Part shown: positions 1-9,220 of the stretch, piece after piece
Position numbering within the stretch: the stretch's first letter is position 1
Layout of the letters: the number at the start of each line of letters is the position of its first letter
From: Bacteriovorax sp. BSW11_IV
Lineage (GTDB): Bacteria > Bdellovibrionota > Bacteriovoracia > Bacteriovoracales > Bacteriovoracaceae
Assembly (NCBI RefSeq): GCF_000447755.1
Contig: NZ_AUNE01000030.1
Span: 1 to 64,000 of the forward strand
Length of the DNA stretch: 64,000 bases
Direction: 5' to 3'
Made by a program: the position numbers and the translations under genes
The notes under the pieces: model-generated
What the model was told of the DNA's origin: nothing
The model's database searches: none
Seen by the model: only the letters and a program-made list of their open reading frames with translations

Positions 1-1142
1 AATCTTTGTGAATCATCATTTGTCTCTTTCAAATAAGTCTCAAAAATATTAACGAGTTTTTGATCGTCTTTAACTGTGTAGTAATTCCAACCTAAGCTCC
101 AAGTTATTGTTTCACTCTTTGGATTTAGGGCAATCGCCTTTTCAAAGAAGCTAGTTGATTGATTATAATCTTTTGCTTCTAGTCTAATCGATCCAATTAA
201 CCAGTAAGTAAGCGCCATATTCTCTTTATCTACAGTATAATTTCGAAGTAGAGATTCTAGCGTCTTTTGAGCTGTTCCTGCTTGGTGCTCAGTCCACTGC
301 GCTCTAGAAAGAGTAATCATGCCATCGATGAGATAATTAAGTGTCTTTTGATCTTTCGTTTTTTTGTACTCTTTTTTCAAAAAACTAACCATTCTCTCAG
401 TATAAGCAAGATAGGTTTTCTTATCTCTTTCTATTTTGTACGAAAGTCTATAGCGACCCCAAGCTTTCATTTTTTCATCAATTGAAAACTGGCGTCCGTG
501 GATGATTTTATTATAAAGACGACGGGCCTTTGTGAAGCTTCTATTTTTCTCAAAGTCACGAGCAATCTCATATAGATCGCTATCCGTATAAAACTTCTTT
601 AAACGAGGTGAAACTTGATAGAGCTTCTCTTCGAGCTTTAAAGCAGAATCTCTATCCTTGGCCTTTCTAGCAAAAGTAAGTGCCGCATATATGGCCTCTT
701 CTTTTTCTTTTTGAAGTTTTAAAAAGCTTAGGTAATCAATTGTAAAATCGGCGATAAAGCTGCTCATGCTAAAATGCTTGGCAAGCTCTAGTGATGTTTC
801 AACAAATCTCTTTTCAAGCCACTTTGGAACAGTTGCTTTTTGTTGCCAGATCTCTGTGAGTTTTTCAGGAGGGAAGTCACAAATTTCAAGAGACTTAATT
901 TTGGCCAATTCGCTAAGAGGAAACTCTTTATTGCCAGCGATCTCTGTTAAATACATGCAGCTCTCGAAAGTCTTCTCTTGTGCTTTTAAGTATTTTAAGG
1001 CAATAGTCTCTGACTCATCGAGATCTTCGAATGAATTGTTCTTAGCAAGTTCTAGGGTATGTTCTCTTTCAGGAGCTTTTACGCCACCAATATGGGAGCA
1101 GCCAACAAGACAGAGCAAAATAACAATTATTTGAAGATGCAC
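1..1142 (-). CDS. Lipoprotein, possible Slt-type lytic transglycosylase N-terminal region (partial)
   Basis: An open frame runs from a GTG at 1142 leftward past the window edge, giving at least 380 codons with no stop. The start has a strong AGGAGG 5 nt upstream. The N-terminus is a short hydrophobic segment ending in the lipobox LVGC, so this should be a lipoprotein. The rest is almost all amphipathic helix with TPR-like spacing; the stretch around residues 340-375 (W-x-x-G-W followed by an F-E-x-Y-L helix) resembles the superhelical domain of soluble lytic transglycosylases. The catalytic SLT domain, if present, would lie outside the window, so murein cleavage is only a guess. It is transcribed divergently from rimO across a 190-bp gap. 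Confidence 0.75.
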   Translation of the reverse strand, partial: MHLQIIVILLCLVGCSHIGGVKAPEREHTLELAKNNSFEDLDESETIALKYLKAQEKTFESCMYLTEIAGNKEFPLSELAKIKSLEICDFPPEKLTEIWQQKATVPKWLEKRFVETSLELAKHFSMSSFIADFTIDYLSFLKLQKEKEEAIYAALTFARKAKDRDSALKLEEKLYQVSPRLKKFYTDSDLYEIARDFEKNRSFTKARRLYNKIIHGRQFSIDEKMKAWGRYRLSYKIERDKKTYLAYTERMVSFLKKEYKKTKDQKTLNYLIDGMITLSRAQWTEHQAGTAQKTLESLLRNYTVDKENMALTYWLIGSIRLEAKDYNQSTSFFEKAIALNPKSETITWSLGWNYYTVKDDQKLVNIFETYLKETNDDSQR

Positions 1143-1332
1143 AAATCCTCCTTGTTTTTGTGCAAAACCACGATGTTTATTTTAGCACAGATTCTGGAAG
1201 AGTTTGATAAATCTTTGAAATTTAACAAATTAATGCAGTCGGTTATTGCATAATTTCTTCATAGGGTTTTGAAAATAGGTCGGATCTGTATTAAAAAGGT
1301 TTAAATCTTTATCATTATTTAAGAGGCAAAAA

Positions 1333-2724
1333 ATGACGACTCAAATTGATGCACCAGAAACGAAGAAGTTTCTTGATAAGACTGTGTACTTTTCTTCTCT
1401 TGGTTGCTCTAAAAACTTAGTAGATTCTCAGGTTATGCTTGGCTATATGGGCCTAGATGGTTTCTCAATTGTTCAAGAGGCCTATGATGCTGAAGTTATT
1501 GTTGTTAATACATGCTCATTTATTGAGGCCTCAAAAAAAGAAAGTATTGATACGATTTTAGAACTGGCCGACTTTAAAAATGAAGACGTTGGAAGATGTA
1601 AGGCCCTTGTTGTTTCTGGATGTATGGCCCAAAGATATTCTGACGAGCTTGAAAGAAGTATTCCAGAAGTAGATATGTTCATCGGTACAGGTGAGTACAA
1701 TAAAATTGTTCCACTTCTTCGCGCCCTTGAAGATAACAAACTTGAGAAAAAATCATTCGTAGAAATTCCAAAATTCATTCATACAGAATTTGATCCAAGA
1801 TTAAATACATCACCATTCTATACAGCATGGTTGAAAATTTCTGAGGGATGTAACAGAAATTGTACTTTCTGTATTATTCCAAAACTTAGAGGAAGACTAA
1901 GATCACGATCTGTTGAGTCTCTTGTAAAAGAAGCTGAACAATTAGCGGCAAATGGAGTTAGAGAGCTTAATCTAATTTCTCAAGACCTTTCAGATTACGG
2001 TGTAGACCTAGATGAAAACAACAATCTTTTTAACCTTCTTGGTGGATTAGAGTCTGTTGAGGGTGTTGATTGGGTAAGACTATTCTACTTCTATCCAGAT
2101 GAATTAACAGATGAAGTTATTGAAAAAATGGCGACATCTGCAAAGGTATGTAAGTACCTTGATATGCCAGTGCAACACTTTGCTGACAACGTTCTTAAGA
2201 GAATGAACAGAAAGATTACTGGAGCAAAAATTCACGAAAGAATTGCCAAACTTAGAGAGAGAATTCCTGGTATCGTTATTAGAACTTCAATCATCGTTGG
2301 ATTTCCTGGTGAGACAGAAGAAGACTTCCAAGAGCTTCTAGAGGGCGTTAAAACAGCTCGTTTTAACCACCTTGGGATATTCCGTTATTCTGATGAAGAG
2401 GGAACTCCTGCATTTAAACTAAAAGAAAAAGTACCTCAAGAAGTTATTGAAGATCGTTTTGACGAGCTTTATGAAACTCAAAGAGAAATCGCAAGAGAGC
2501 TAAACCAAGAGTTCCTTGGTAAGACAATAGAAGTTCTCATCGAAGGGGAACACCCTGAGACTGAGCTTCTAATTCAAGGTCGTCACTTTGGACAAGCTCC
2601 AGATATCGATGGAAACGTGATTATCAACGACCTTAATGGGATTGAGGTTGAACAGGGTGATCTCGTAAAAGTCGAGATCACCGAAGTTCTAGATTATGAT
2701 TTAGTTGGAAGAATCGTTTACTAA
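1333..2724 (+). CDS. rimO: Ribosomal protein S12 methylthiotransferase RimO
   Basis: RimO is a radical-SAM enzyme that adds a methylthio group to a conserved aspartate of ribosomal protein S12 in the cytoplasm. The 463-residue protein has all three parts of the family. The N-terminal MTTase domain carries cysteines C25 (GCSKN), C61 and C97, which would bind the auxiliary 4Fe-4S cluster. The radical-SAM motif is C173-x3-C177-x2-C180. A TRAM-like β domain occupies about the last 65 residues. Length is normal for the family. The start follows an AAGAGG-like ribosome site. The stop codon abuts the stop of the convergent lipoprotein gene with no spacer. Confidence 0.96.
   Translation: MTTQIDAPETKKFLDKTVYFSSLGCSKNLVDSQVMLGYMGLDGFSIVQEAYDAEVIVVNTCSFIEASKKESIDTILELADFKNEDVGRCKALVVSGCMAQRYSDELERSIPEVDMFIGTGEYNKIVPLLRALEDNKLEKKSFVEIPKFIHTEFDPRLNTSPFYTAWLKISEGCNRNCTFCIIPKLRGRLRSRSVESLVKEAEQLAANGVRELNLISQDLSDYGVDLDENNNLFNLLGGLESVEGVDWVRLFYFYPDELTDEVIEKMATSAKVCKYLDMPVQHFADNVLKRMNRKITGAKIHERIAKLRERIPGIVIRTSIIVGFPGETEEDFQELLEGVKTARFNHLGIFRYSDEEGTPAFKLKEKVPQEVIEDRFDELYETQREIARELNQEFLGKTIEVLIEGEHPETELLIQGRHFGQAPDIDGNVIINDLNGIEVEQGDLVKVEITEVLDYDLVGRIVY
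2656..2682. other. 10-bp perfect stem-loop inside the 3' end of rimO
   Basis: GGTGATCTCG (2656-2665) pairs perfectly with CGAGATCACC (2673-2682) around a 7-nt loop. It lies inside rimO coding sequence and 43 nt beyond the stop of the convergent lipoprotein gene. No T-run follows in either direction, so it is a candidate 3'-end structure for the leftward transcript, not a textbook terminator. Confidence 0.6.
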
Positions 2725-2743
2725 TTAGCGACCGCCAATTAGT
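2720..2743. other. Inverted repeat holding both convergent stop codons
   Basis: ACTAATT (2720-2726) and AATTAGT (2737-2743) form a 7-bp stem around a 10-nt loop. Part of the left arm is the TAA of rimO, and the TTA of the opposing lipoprotein gene overlaps the same arm. No T-run follows. Confidence 0.4.
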
Positions 2744-5700
2744 GGGTAGATAAACCCTTGTGGGAATGACGGCACTTCGCCAGCATAGTCATCAGCAAGA
2801 GGGATATTTACATCGAGGTTGCTGTTGTTATGAATAACCATAATAACGTAATCATTTCCTGCGATCGTAATTTTCTGTCCAGCAACTAATCGAGTACCTG
2901 CGCCGTCAATATCGTAGAAGTTACGAGTGGCGGCAGCATTTAGTTTCACTCTTTGCTGACCATTTTCTCCATCTATACTCAAACCTGCATTTGAAATATC
3001 AGCACCAGAAATTACTGGTGTTGCACCGGCACAGTTAAATGCCGTGTCTGTTCCAAAGAAGTAGTCATCAAGGTCATAGTTGTTATTAATCTCAACTCCA
3101 AATCCATCCGTACCAGTTGCATCCATGAGAGTTGCTGGAATGAAAGATTCGATATCATTGGCCATTGTAAACTTGTCGTTCCAATCTCTTACGTACAAGT
3201 GTACTCTTGCAAGAGGCGCGTTGGCAGAGTCACGACATGTATAAACGTAAGCGTTTTGTCCTCTCGTGAACAGATCATCTCTATAAAGAACAGACTTTCT
3301 AAATTCAGCTTCATAACCATTGGCCACACCACAATATCTACTAGAGTAGTTTGTCATTCTGATGTTTGAAGTTGTAACTACTTCAGAAGCTTTTAAAGTA
3401 TAGTCGTATTCTTTGCTCGCAGTAGTTCCTGTTGAGAAACCAACTTGTTGAGATCTGATACCGTTGTTAATATTTGCCGCAGATAGTACGTTGTCGATAC
3501 CACCATCTACACATTTAGAGATTTCACCACCACATTGAGTTGTAGATTCATCGGCCTCTGTGATTTCACATGACCAAGTTGCTCCACCACCAGTACAAGA
3601 TGCTTCATCAGTAAATGTCGAGTTTGAACAGCTTGCTAAGGCTTGCATTTCAATTACTCGTACACTACCAATGTCACAGTTTGGAAGATCAGAGCTAATT
3701 GATTGTGAGTAGTTACCACCACACATTTTATCTGGACCAGTGATGTTTAGTGCTTGGTAGTTTGTTCTTGTAAACGCTGGGAGTTCTGACCCTGAATATG
3801 CTGGGTTGAAATCAGCTTGTTGGAATCGAACCACACATGCGTTGTCAGTCGTACTTCCTGTATATTGAAGAACTGTCTCATTCGTATCGACGATTGGGAA
3901 GTTTTCAAAGAAATACGGTTCGTGAAGCATGGTAGAACATAAATCAGGACCTGCGTTTACATCAATCTTTAATCCACTGATATTGATCTCACCTTCATTT
4001 GCATCGATATAACAGATAATATCAGTGTCTTTAGTTGAAGTAGCATTTTCAATTTGTGATTTTGTTACACGACAACTTGTGCGAGCATTTCCGTAACCCC
4101 ATTTGTGGGCCACATAAGTTGTATTTTCAGTAATGGCCTTAATTTCGAAGTATTCTATAACTTCTAGTTCAAAAGAATTTGATTCAAAACCATAATCATT
4201 CATTAGTGTCACAGTATAGCTCTTCTTCTCAGAAGCACTTAGGGCACTTCCTGAAATGAGACCACTTGTTTCATCTGGAATAGATAAACCATTTGGTAGA
4301 GCAGGTGAAATTACATATTTTTGGTTACCGCTTGCACCACCAAGTAGAGACGTTAAATTAATAGATGATTCAACACCTCTATAAAGGTAGAAAGCTTGCT
4401 CATGAGCAACTGTATTTACTGAAACAAATGATGGAGCGACTCTGGCCGCATCAAGAGGGTTTGTGGAATAAACTCTATTACCGAACCCAATAATACCTTT
4501 TCTTGTCGTTAAATAGAGATCGTTTCCATTGATATCATTTGTATAAGCACTTGCTAGGTGAGTTGAACCTGTTGAATCTGCAACAGCAAGGTCTCCACCA
4601 AGAACAAAGGCCGCTCCAGGAGTTGTTGCTGCAGTTACAATAACGTTTACAGCAAGAACATTGTTTACTGTTTTAGAAACTGTTCCATTTGAGATACTTG
4701 TGCCTGTCGCAAAATTTCCAGATGAAGTTGTTACAAAGACATACTCTGTACCTGAGTCATCAAAATCAAAAACGACATATCCAGAATTTCCACCTTGAGT
4801 CACTTGATCGTTAACGGCAAAGTTTTGTGCTGTATCAGTAAGCATGAGAAGTGATGAAAATTTAGTCACACCATTAGCATTAATAGTCGCTAATTCTCCA
4901 CCAAAGCTTGTTCCGACATAAAGTCTATTGTTCAAGCTGTCTCCAGCTTCGAAAGTACCAGATTCGATTTCTACAACGATGTATTTTTGGGTACTAAATA
5001 CACGACGAACAAATCCTTTTCCTTTTCTAGCGATACCATCTGAAGAAGAAGTAATAACATCTCCCTCTTGGAATTTTGTTGTATTAGAAACTTTTAATAG
5101 TGCCATTTGAGTAGAGGCCAGAGCAGAAGGAATTTCACCCATACCAAATTTAAGTTTAGTTGTTACTGTTCTCGCGTCATTTGTATCAGCACTAATTGTG
5201 AACTCTTGAGGTGCGATGATATTGAATGGAGGTGTATTGTTGATAGCTCTAATAGAACCACCTGCAAACCAAGTTGCACCTGCACCTGTACACGTTGAGC
5301 GTGTAATGTATGAACCATTAGAACATTCAGACTTCACTTGAAACTTTAACTTAGGATCGAGAGCACTAATGTCTGGATCAATTGAGAAAGTCATATTTCT
5401 TTCATCATTAAGTTGGGCCAGATCAGTATCTAGACCAGGCTCAATAGATGTAAAAGAAACTTGATTGTTACGAATAACATGGGCCGAAGTAATAGTCGTT
5501 TCAGAAGCAACAAAAGTTGCAGCGTTGTCTACACTTTGTCCTGCAAGAACTGAGTCCTCACAAATTCCACCACAATTTGAAGTGGCATAAATTCTATTAT
5601 TATAAACATAGTCAACTGTGTATGTTGGATCAGCAGCGGCCGTAGAATTTACTGTAAGATTTCCACCGGCCACAAAGTTTGTAGCATTAGCAACATCTAG

Positions 5701-6933
5701 GACAAGTCTGTCGCCATCAGAAGTAGGGTAGAAGATTCTCCCATTAGCAACAACCCCTGTTACCCCTTCAACTTTAATTTTTACATTTGTTGAAAGACTC
5801 GACTTAAGAGCGCTGTGATATACAGAATAAGTGAACTCTCTTGCACTAAGAGTATCACCAACTGTAGGAGTTCTAATTGTAAAGAGACCTGTTAATGAAG
5901 CAGGTGAAGGAATGACTTCGCCAGCATCATAGATATTGTCTCCGTCGATATCGTAAGCATATTGCTCAGAAAGAGGAGGAGCTATTAAATACAAAATAGC
6001 AGTGTTTTCACCATTGGCAGTATCGAGGGCTGAACCATAGCCAACTGTCGGGCTAATTGCATAGCTGATGTCTGGATAAGTTGCACTATTAACAATAGTG
6101 AATACTGAATCAGCGATAGTTGCTTTTGGTGAAATATAAACAGGCTCAGTGGCCGCAAGAGAATTATCTAGAGATTCACCAATAGCAAATCCCATTTTTG
6201 AGTTTGTTAGCTTAACTCTTAAAGTTTTAGTTGCTGTATCAATTGCAGTAATGACACCTTTTGTTCCAAGATTTGAAATAATCTTTTGGTTAACACTAAA
6301 AGGAGTTACAGAGCCTACAGTCAAATCGTAATACTTGAGATCATTAAGTTGTTGGCCAACAGCTAAACATGAACCAGAAATAGCTGCACACGTAACGCTT
6401 ACGTTTAGAGAAAGAGTTTTTAGCTCAGATCCTGTTGCGATAGTTAGAGTAACAGGGTTACCCACAGTTGAAATTGTCCCATCATCAGGATTAGTGTGTT
6501 TCAAAGTAACAAGGTATTGGCTTGTCGATGGAGAGTACTTTGTAACAAAACCAGAAATCTCACCAGTTTTTGTATCAAAATTCAATCCTGTTGCATTTTT
6601 TAATGTTGGGTTAGTTGAAGGAACGGGAGTAATGGAATATGAGAGATAATTTTCAACACCAACTAGTCCACCGATAACAGTTGGAACAAGGCTATCAGTA
6701 ACTTCTGTTCCAATGGTGTATTGCAAGTCTGTGCTTGGATAAGCGAAATCCACAGGTGGTGTACAAATCGGATCAGAGCCTTCAACGCAAGGATCTGGTT
6801 CGTCCGTACCTCCTGATGTCACAGGAACATCTTTTACAGGGTTTTCCTTAAATTTAGTAAGGCTGTCCGGCATACATCCCGTAACCAAAACTAAAACCAA
6901 AAATGTCGAAATAATTCCATTTATCGTCTTCAT
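2725..6933 (-). CDS. Giant lipoprotein with putative Ig-like (He_PIG-type) and β-repeat domains
   Basis: About 1402 residues. The N-terminus has a lipoprotein signal ending LVTGC (Cys20), so a lipid-anchored envelope or surface protein is expected. Near residues 100-150 and 860-920 there are putative-Ig signatures (for example LPNGLSIPDETSGLISG). Four β-rich units at roughly 170-257, 395-470, 608-667 and 690-745 share a pattern of F-x-x-G-D/Q, then a glycine turn, then V-x-x-G-x-F-x-x-G-x-S-x-x-N. Two copies of a Cys...Cys...GATW motif occur near 540 and 1110. The C-terminal third is cysteine-rich. I cannot assign a function; adhesion or surface display is inference. The ATG at 6939, two codons upstream, is equally possible; neither has a clear ribosome site. 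Confidence 0.85.
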   Translation of the reverse strand: MKTINGIISTFLVLVLVTGCMPDSLTKFKENPVKDVPVTSGGTDEPDPCVEGSDPICTPPVDFAYPSTDLQYTIGTEVTDSLVPTVIGGLVGVENYLSYSITPVPSTNPTLKNATGLNFDTKTGEISGFVTKYSPSTSQYLVTLKHTNPDDGTISTVGNPVTLTIATGSELKTLSLNVSVTCAAISGSCLAVGQQLNDLKYYDLTVGSVTPFSVNQKIISNLGTKGVITAIDTATKTLRVKLTNSKMGFAIGESLDNSLAATEPVYISPKATIADSVFTIVNSATYPDISYAISPTVGYGSALDTANGENTAILYLIAPPLSEQYAYDIDGDNIYDAGEVIPSPASLTGLFTIRTPTVGDTLSAREFTYSVYHSALKSSLSTNVKIKVEGVTGVVANGRIFYPTSDGDRLVLDVANATNFVAGGNLTVNSTAAADPTYTVDYVYNNRIYATSNCGGICEDSVLAGQSVDNAATFVASETTITSAHVIRNNQVSFTSIEPGLDTDLAQLNDERNMTFSIDPDISALDPKLKFQVKSECSNGSYITRSTCTGAGATWFAGGSIRAINNTPPFNIIAPQEFTISADTNDARTVTTKLKFGMGEIPSALASTQMALLKVSNTTKFQEGDVITSSSDGIARKGKGFVRRVFSTQKYIVVEIESGTFEAGDSLNNRLYVGTSFGGELATINANGVTKFSSLLMLTDTAQNFAVNDQVTQGGNSGYVVFDFDDSGTEYVFVTTSSGNFATGTSISNGTVSKTVNNVLAVNVIVTAATTPGAAFVLGGDLAVADSTGSTHLASAYTNDINGNDLYLTTRKGIIGFGNRVYSTNPLDAARVAPSFVSVNTVAHEQAFYLYRGVESSINLTSLLGGASGNQKYVISPALPNGLSIPDETSGLISGSALSASEKKSYTVTLMNDYGFESNSFELEVIEYFEIKAITENTTYVAHKWGYGNARTSCRVTKSQIENATSTKDTDIICYIDANEGEINISGLKIDVNAGPDLCSTMLHEPYFFENFPIVDTNETVLQYTGSTTDNACVVRFQQADFNPAYSGSELPAFTRTNYQALNITGPDKMCGGNYSQSISSDLPNCDIGSVRVIEMQALASCSNSTFTDEASCTGGGATWSCEITEADESTTQCGGEISKCVDGGIDNVLSAANINNGIRSQQVGFSTGTTASKEYDYTLKASEVVTTSNIRMTNYSSRYCGVANGYEAEFRKSVLYRDDLFTRGQNAYVYTCRDSANAPLARVHLYVRDWNDKFTMANDIESFIPATLMDATGTDGFGVEINNNYDLDDYFFGTDTAFNCAGATPVISGADISNAGLSIDGENGQQRVKLNAAATRNFYDIDGAGTRLVAGQKITIAGNDYVIMVIHNNSNLDVNIPLADDYAGEVPSFPQGFIYPLIGGR

Positions 6934-7122
6934 GTACATATTATCGACATGTAACGAATAAAGTTTTAGAAAGATTTATTTTGATTGAAAAATCAGAAGG
7001 TTAGAAAATTTTGCCTAGGGGAAGGGAGTGCCGATTGCCAAAAATTTGTGGGGTAAGAGGTGATAAATTATTGATATCTGCCGATTATGAATCATGCTCA
7101 CAAAGAAGTGGTAGGTATATCT

Positions 7123-8451
7123 ATGAGAGTTCTCATCGTTGAAGACAATGTAACTATTCAAAAAGTTTTAGAAGAGTATTTTCGAAATAAGAAAATAACT
7201 GTCCAAATTATAGATAGTTTTTCAAAGTTCGAGACATTATCTTCACTTAATTATGATTGGGCCCTTGTTGATCTTGATCTCGAAAAAGAGTTGATAGGTT
7301 TGCAGGTTGTTGAGGCGCTTAAAGATAAAGTGCCAAGTTGTGTATTTTCTGGCCATGAAGAATTGGATCTTATTAAAAAGGCCTATGATCTTGGGGCGAT
7401 AGATTATCTCGTAAAACCATTTACTAAAAATGCCATGGACGCTTTGTGCGAGCGAATGTCTTTTAATTTGAGTTCAAAATTCGATAAAGAGATTTCGTCG
7501 AAGCTCTTTATTAGTTCGCCTGTGTTCTTAGAAGAATTAAAACAGATGGAAAATTCACTTCTATCGAAAAGGCCGCTTCTTCTTTTGGGTGAAACAGGTG
7601 TGGGAAAAACACATTTGGCATACCTTATTCATAAAACACTATATAAGGAGAAAGATTCTTTTATTCATATTAATTGTGCTGAATTAAATGAGTCTTTGCT
7701 AGAGTCTGAACTTTTTGGCCACGCCAAAGGCTCATTTACTGGTGCCTTAGAAGATAAAGTTGGAAAAATCGAACTTGCCCATGGAGGAACTCTCTTTTTG
7801 GATGAAATAGCATCTATATCTGAGAAAATTCAACAGAAGCTACTAAAGGTTTTAGAAGAAGGAACTTTCTCACGTGTTGGTGAAACTAAAGAGAGGAAGT
7901 CTGATTTCTTTCTTATAAGTGCGACTTGTGATTCTTTAGAGAGCGATGTTCAAAATTCAAAATTCAGAAAAGACTTGTATTTTAGAATAAAAGGTTTGTC
8001 TCTGGAGATCCCAGCTCTTAGAGGTCGCAAGCAAGATATAGAACATTATATACAATTTAAACTCATAAACTCTGCAAGAAAGATTCTAATTGATGAAGAG
8101 GTGATGGATAAGCTGTTTAGTTATCCTTGGCCAGGGAATATGAGGGAGCTTAATGGTGTGCTCGATAAATTTTTGGCATCATTAAATGCAAGAATCACTT
8201 CGAAAGAATTACCTTCAGAGATTTTGAATTATAAAAAACAAAGTCTAGAGCTTTTAGTTAATAAACAACTGAAAGAGTATGCACAAGAATTTGGTCTTGC
8301 AAGCCTTGTGAAGCTGATTGAAGGACAAGTGGTAAAGAATGCCCTTTTAGAAAATAAAGGGAATGTAAGAGATACAATAAGAACGTTAAAAATATCATCG
8401 AATACTTTTTATCGCATAATGAATTTCATGGAGGATCGTTTTGAAAAATAA
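7123..8451 (+). CDS. Sigma-54-dependent response regulator (receiver, AAA+, Fis-type HTH)
   Basis: An NtrC-family activator of RNA polymerase holding sigma-54. The receiver domain occupies about residues 1-115, with the likely phosphoacceptor D50 in ALVDLDL and a conserved lysine in LVKPF. The AAA+ domain follows: Walker A GETGVGKT (156-163), the sigma-54 contact loop as GSFTGA (203-208, Ser in place of the usual Ala), and Walker B with D227-E228. A Fis-like helix-turn-helix lies near the C-terminus. I chose ATG 7123 because MRVLIVEDN is the normal receiver beginning; an in-frame ATG at 7087 adds 12 unlikely residues. No histidine kinase is adjacent. It overlaps the next gene by 11 nt, so the two are probably co-expressed. 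Confidence 0.93.
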   Translation: MRVLIVEDNVTIQKVLEEYFRNKKITVQIIDSFSKFETLSSLNYDWALVDLDLEKELIGLQVVEALKDKVPSCVFSGHEELDLIKKAYDLGAIDYLVKPFTKNAMDALCERMSFNLSSKFDKEISSKLFISSPVFLEELKQMENSLLSKRPLLLLGETGVGKTHLAYLIHKTLYKEKDSFIHINCAELNESLLESELFGHAKGSFTGALEDKVGKIELAHGGTLFLDEIASISEKIQQKLLKVLEEGTFSRVGETKERKSDFFLISATCDSLESDVQNSKFRKDLYFRIKGLSLEIPALRGRKQDIEHYIQFKLINSARKILIDEEVMDKLFSYPWPGNMRELNGVLDKFLASLNARITSKELPSEILNYKKQSLELLVNKQLKEYAQEFGLASLVKLIEGQVVKNALLENKGNVRDTIRTLKISSNTFYRIMNFMEDRFEK

Positions 8452-9220
8452 ATTAGCAATTATGTTGTGCCTGCTGGCCTTTAACAGTGAAGCCAACTTT
8501 TTAGATACTGTAAGAGGGTACAGTGAAAAGTTTTTAGGAAGTGATCTTACGACTAAAATTTTTGGAGAAGGCGAAAGTGAATTCGCACTACCAGCGATCC
8601 CAACTGTGACAGCAAATGCAAAATCGACTGATTCTTATAATAGAGAAAAGGAAGAGAATAAGTTTAAGCAAGAAGACCTTGAGCGCTACAACGCTGCTTT
8701 TTTAGAAGAAGCATTTACTTTAGTTAGAGGAGCTCAAATTAATGGAGATGAACTCGCAAAGTGGATGAATGTTATGAATCAGGGGGCAAATCGTGAGGGT
8801 GTTTATAGAGCACTTGTTCTAGATGATACCTACAGAGGTCTTGAAAACTATGATAAGGAGACTAAAGAAGAGTTGGCCATCTTTGTTATTAATTACTTCG
8901 GAAAATATTTAGATCGAAAAACAACGAAAGATACTTTGCTACAAACAAATTTCTATATGCTTAAAAGAGTAGTCGTCGAAAAAACCCTAGAGATCGTCGA
9001 TGCTCTTTATATGAAAGATAAAGAAGATTTTTATAAGTGGTATGCTGTTTTTTCTGCGGATATGGCAAAAGATTATAGAGTGCGTTTTACTTCTAAAGTG
9101 AGACAAAATACTTCTGCAAAAAAACATTATGAATGGGCAAAACAAGTCCCTTCTCAATTTGTTAAATCAGAGGTCATTCTTAAGCTTCATCTGCTTATGA
9201 ATTCAATTAACGGCGCTTAG
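8441..9220 (+). CDS. Secreted protein of unknown function, coupled to the sigma-54 regulator
   Basis: 259 residues starting at TTG 8441 with GGAGG 6 nt upstream, overlapping the preceding regulator gene. The first 18 residues form a Sec signal peptide, with probable cleavage after NSEA. Mature residues 60-110 are charged. The rest is helical, with a notable region containing GANREGVYRALVLDDTY and several aromatic-rich helices. I do not recognise a family of known function. The translational coupling suggests it works in the process controlled by the regulator, possibly an envelope process. Its stop overlaps the stop of the convergent epmA by 4 nt. Confidence 0.8.
   Translation: MKNKLAIMLCLLAFNSEANFLDTVRGYSEKFLGSDLTTKIFGEGESEFALPAIPTVTANAKSTDSYNREKEENKFKQEDLERYNAAFLEEAFTLVRGAQINGDELAKWMNVMNQGANREGVYRALVLDDTYRGLENYDKETKEELAIFVINYFGKYLDRKTTKDTLLQTNFYMLKRVVVEKTLEIVDALYMKDKEDFYKWYAVFSADMAKDYRVRFTSKVRQNTSAKKHYEWAKQVPSQFVKSEVILKLHLLMNSINGA

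Noticed and set aside
7056-7095. Possible flagellar sigma-28 promoter before the sigma-54 regulator (GCCGATT boxes)
   Set aside because: GCCGATT occurs but no TAAA-type -35 element lies at the required 11-nt spacing.
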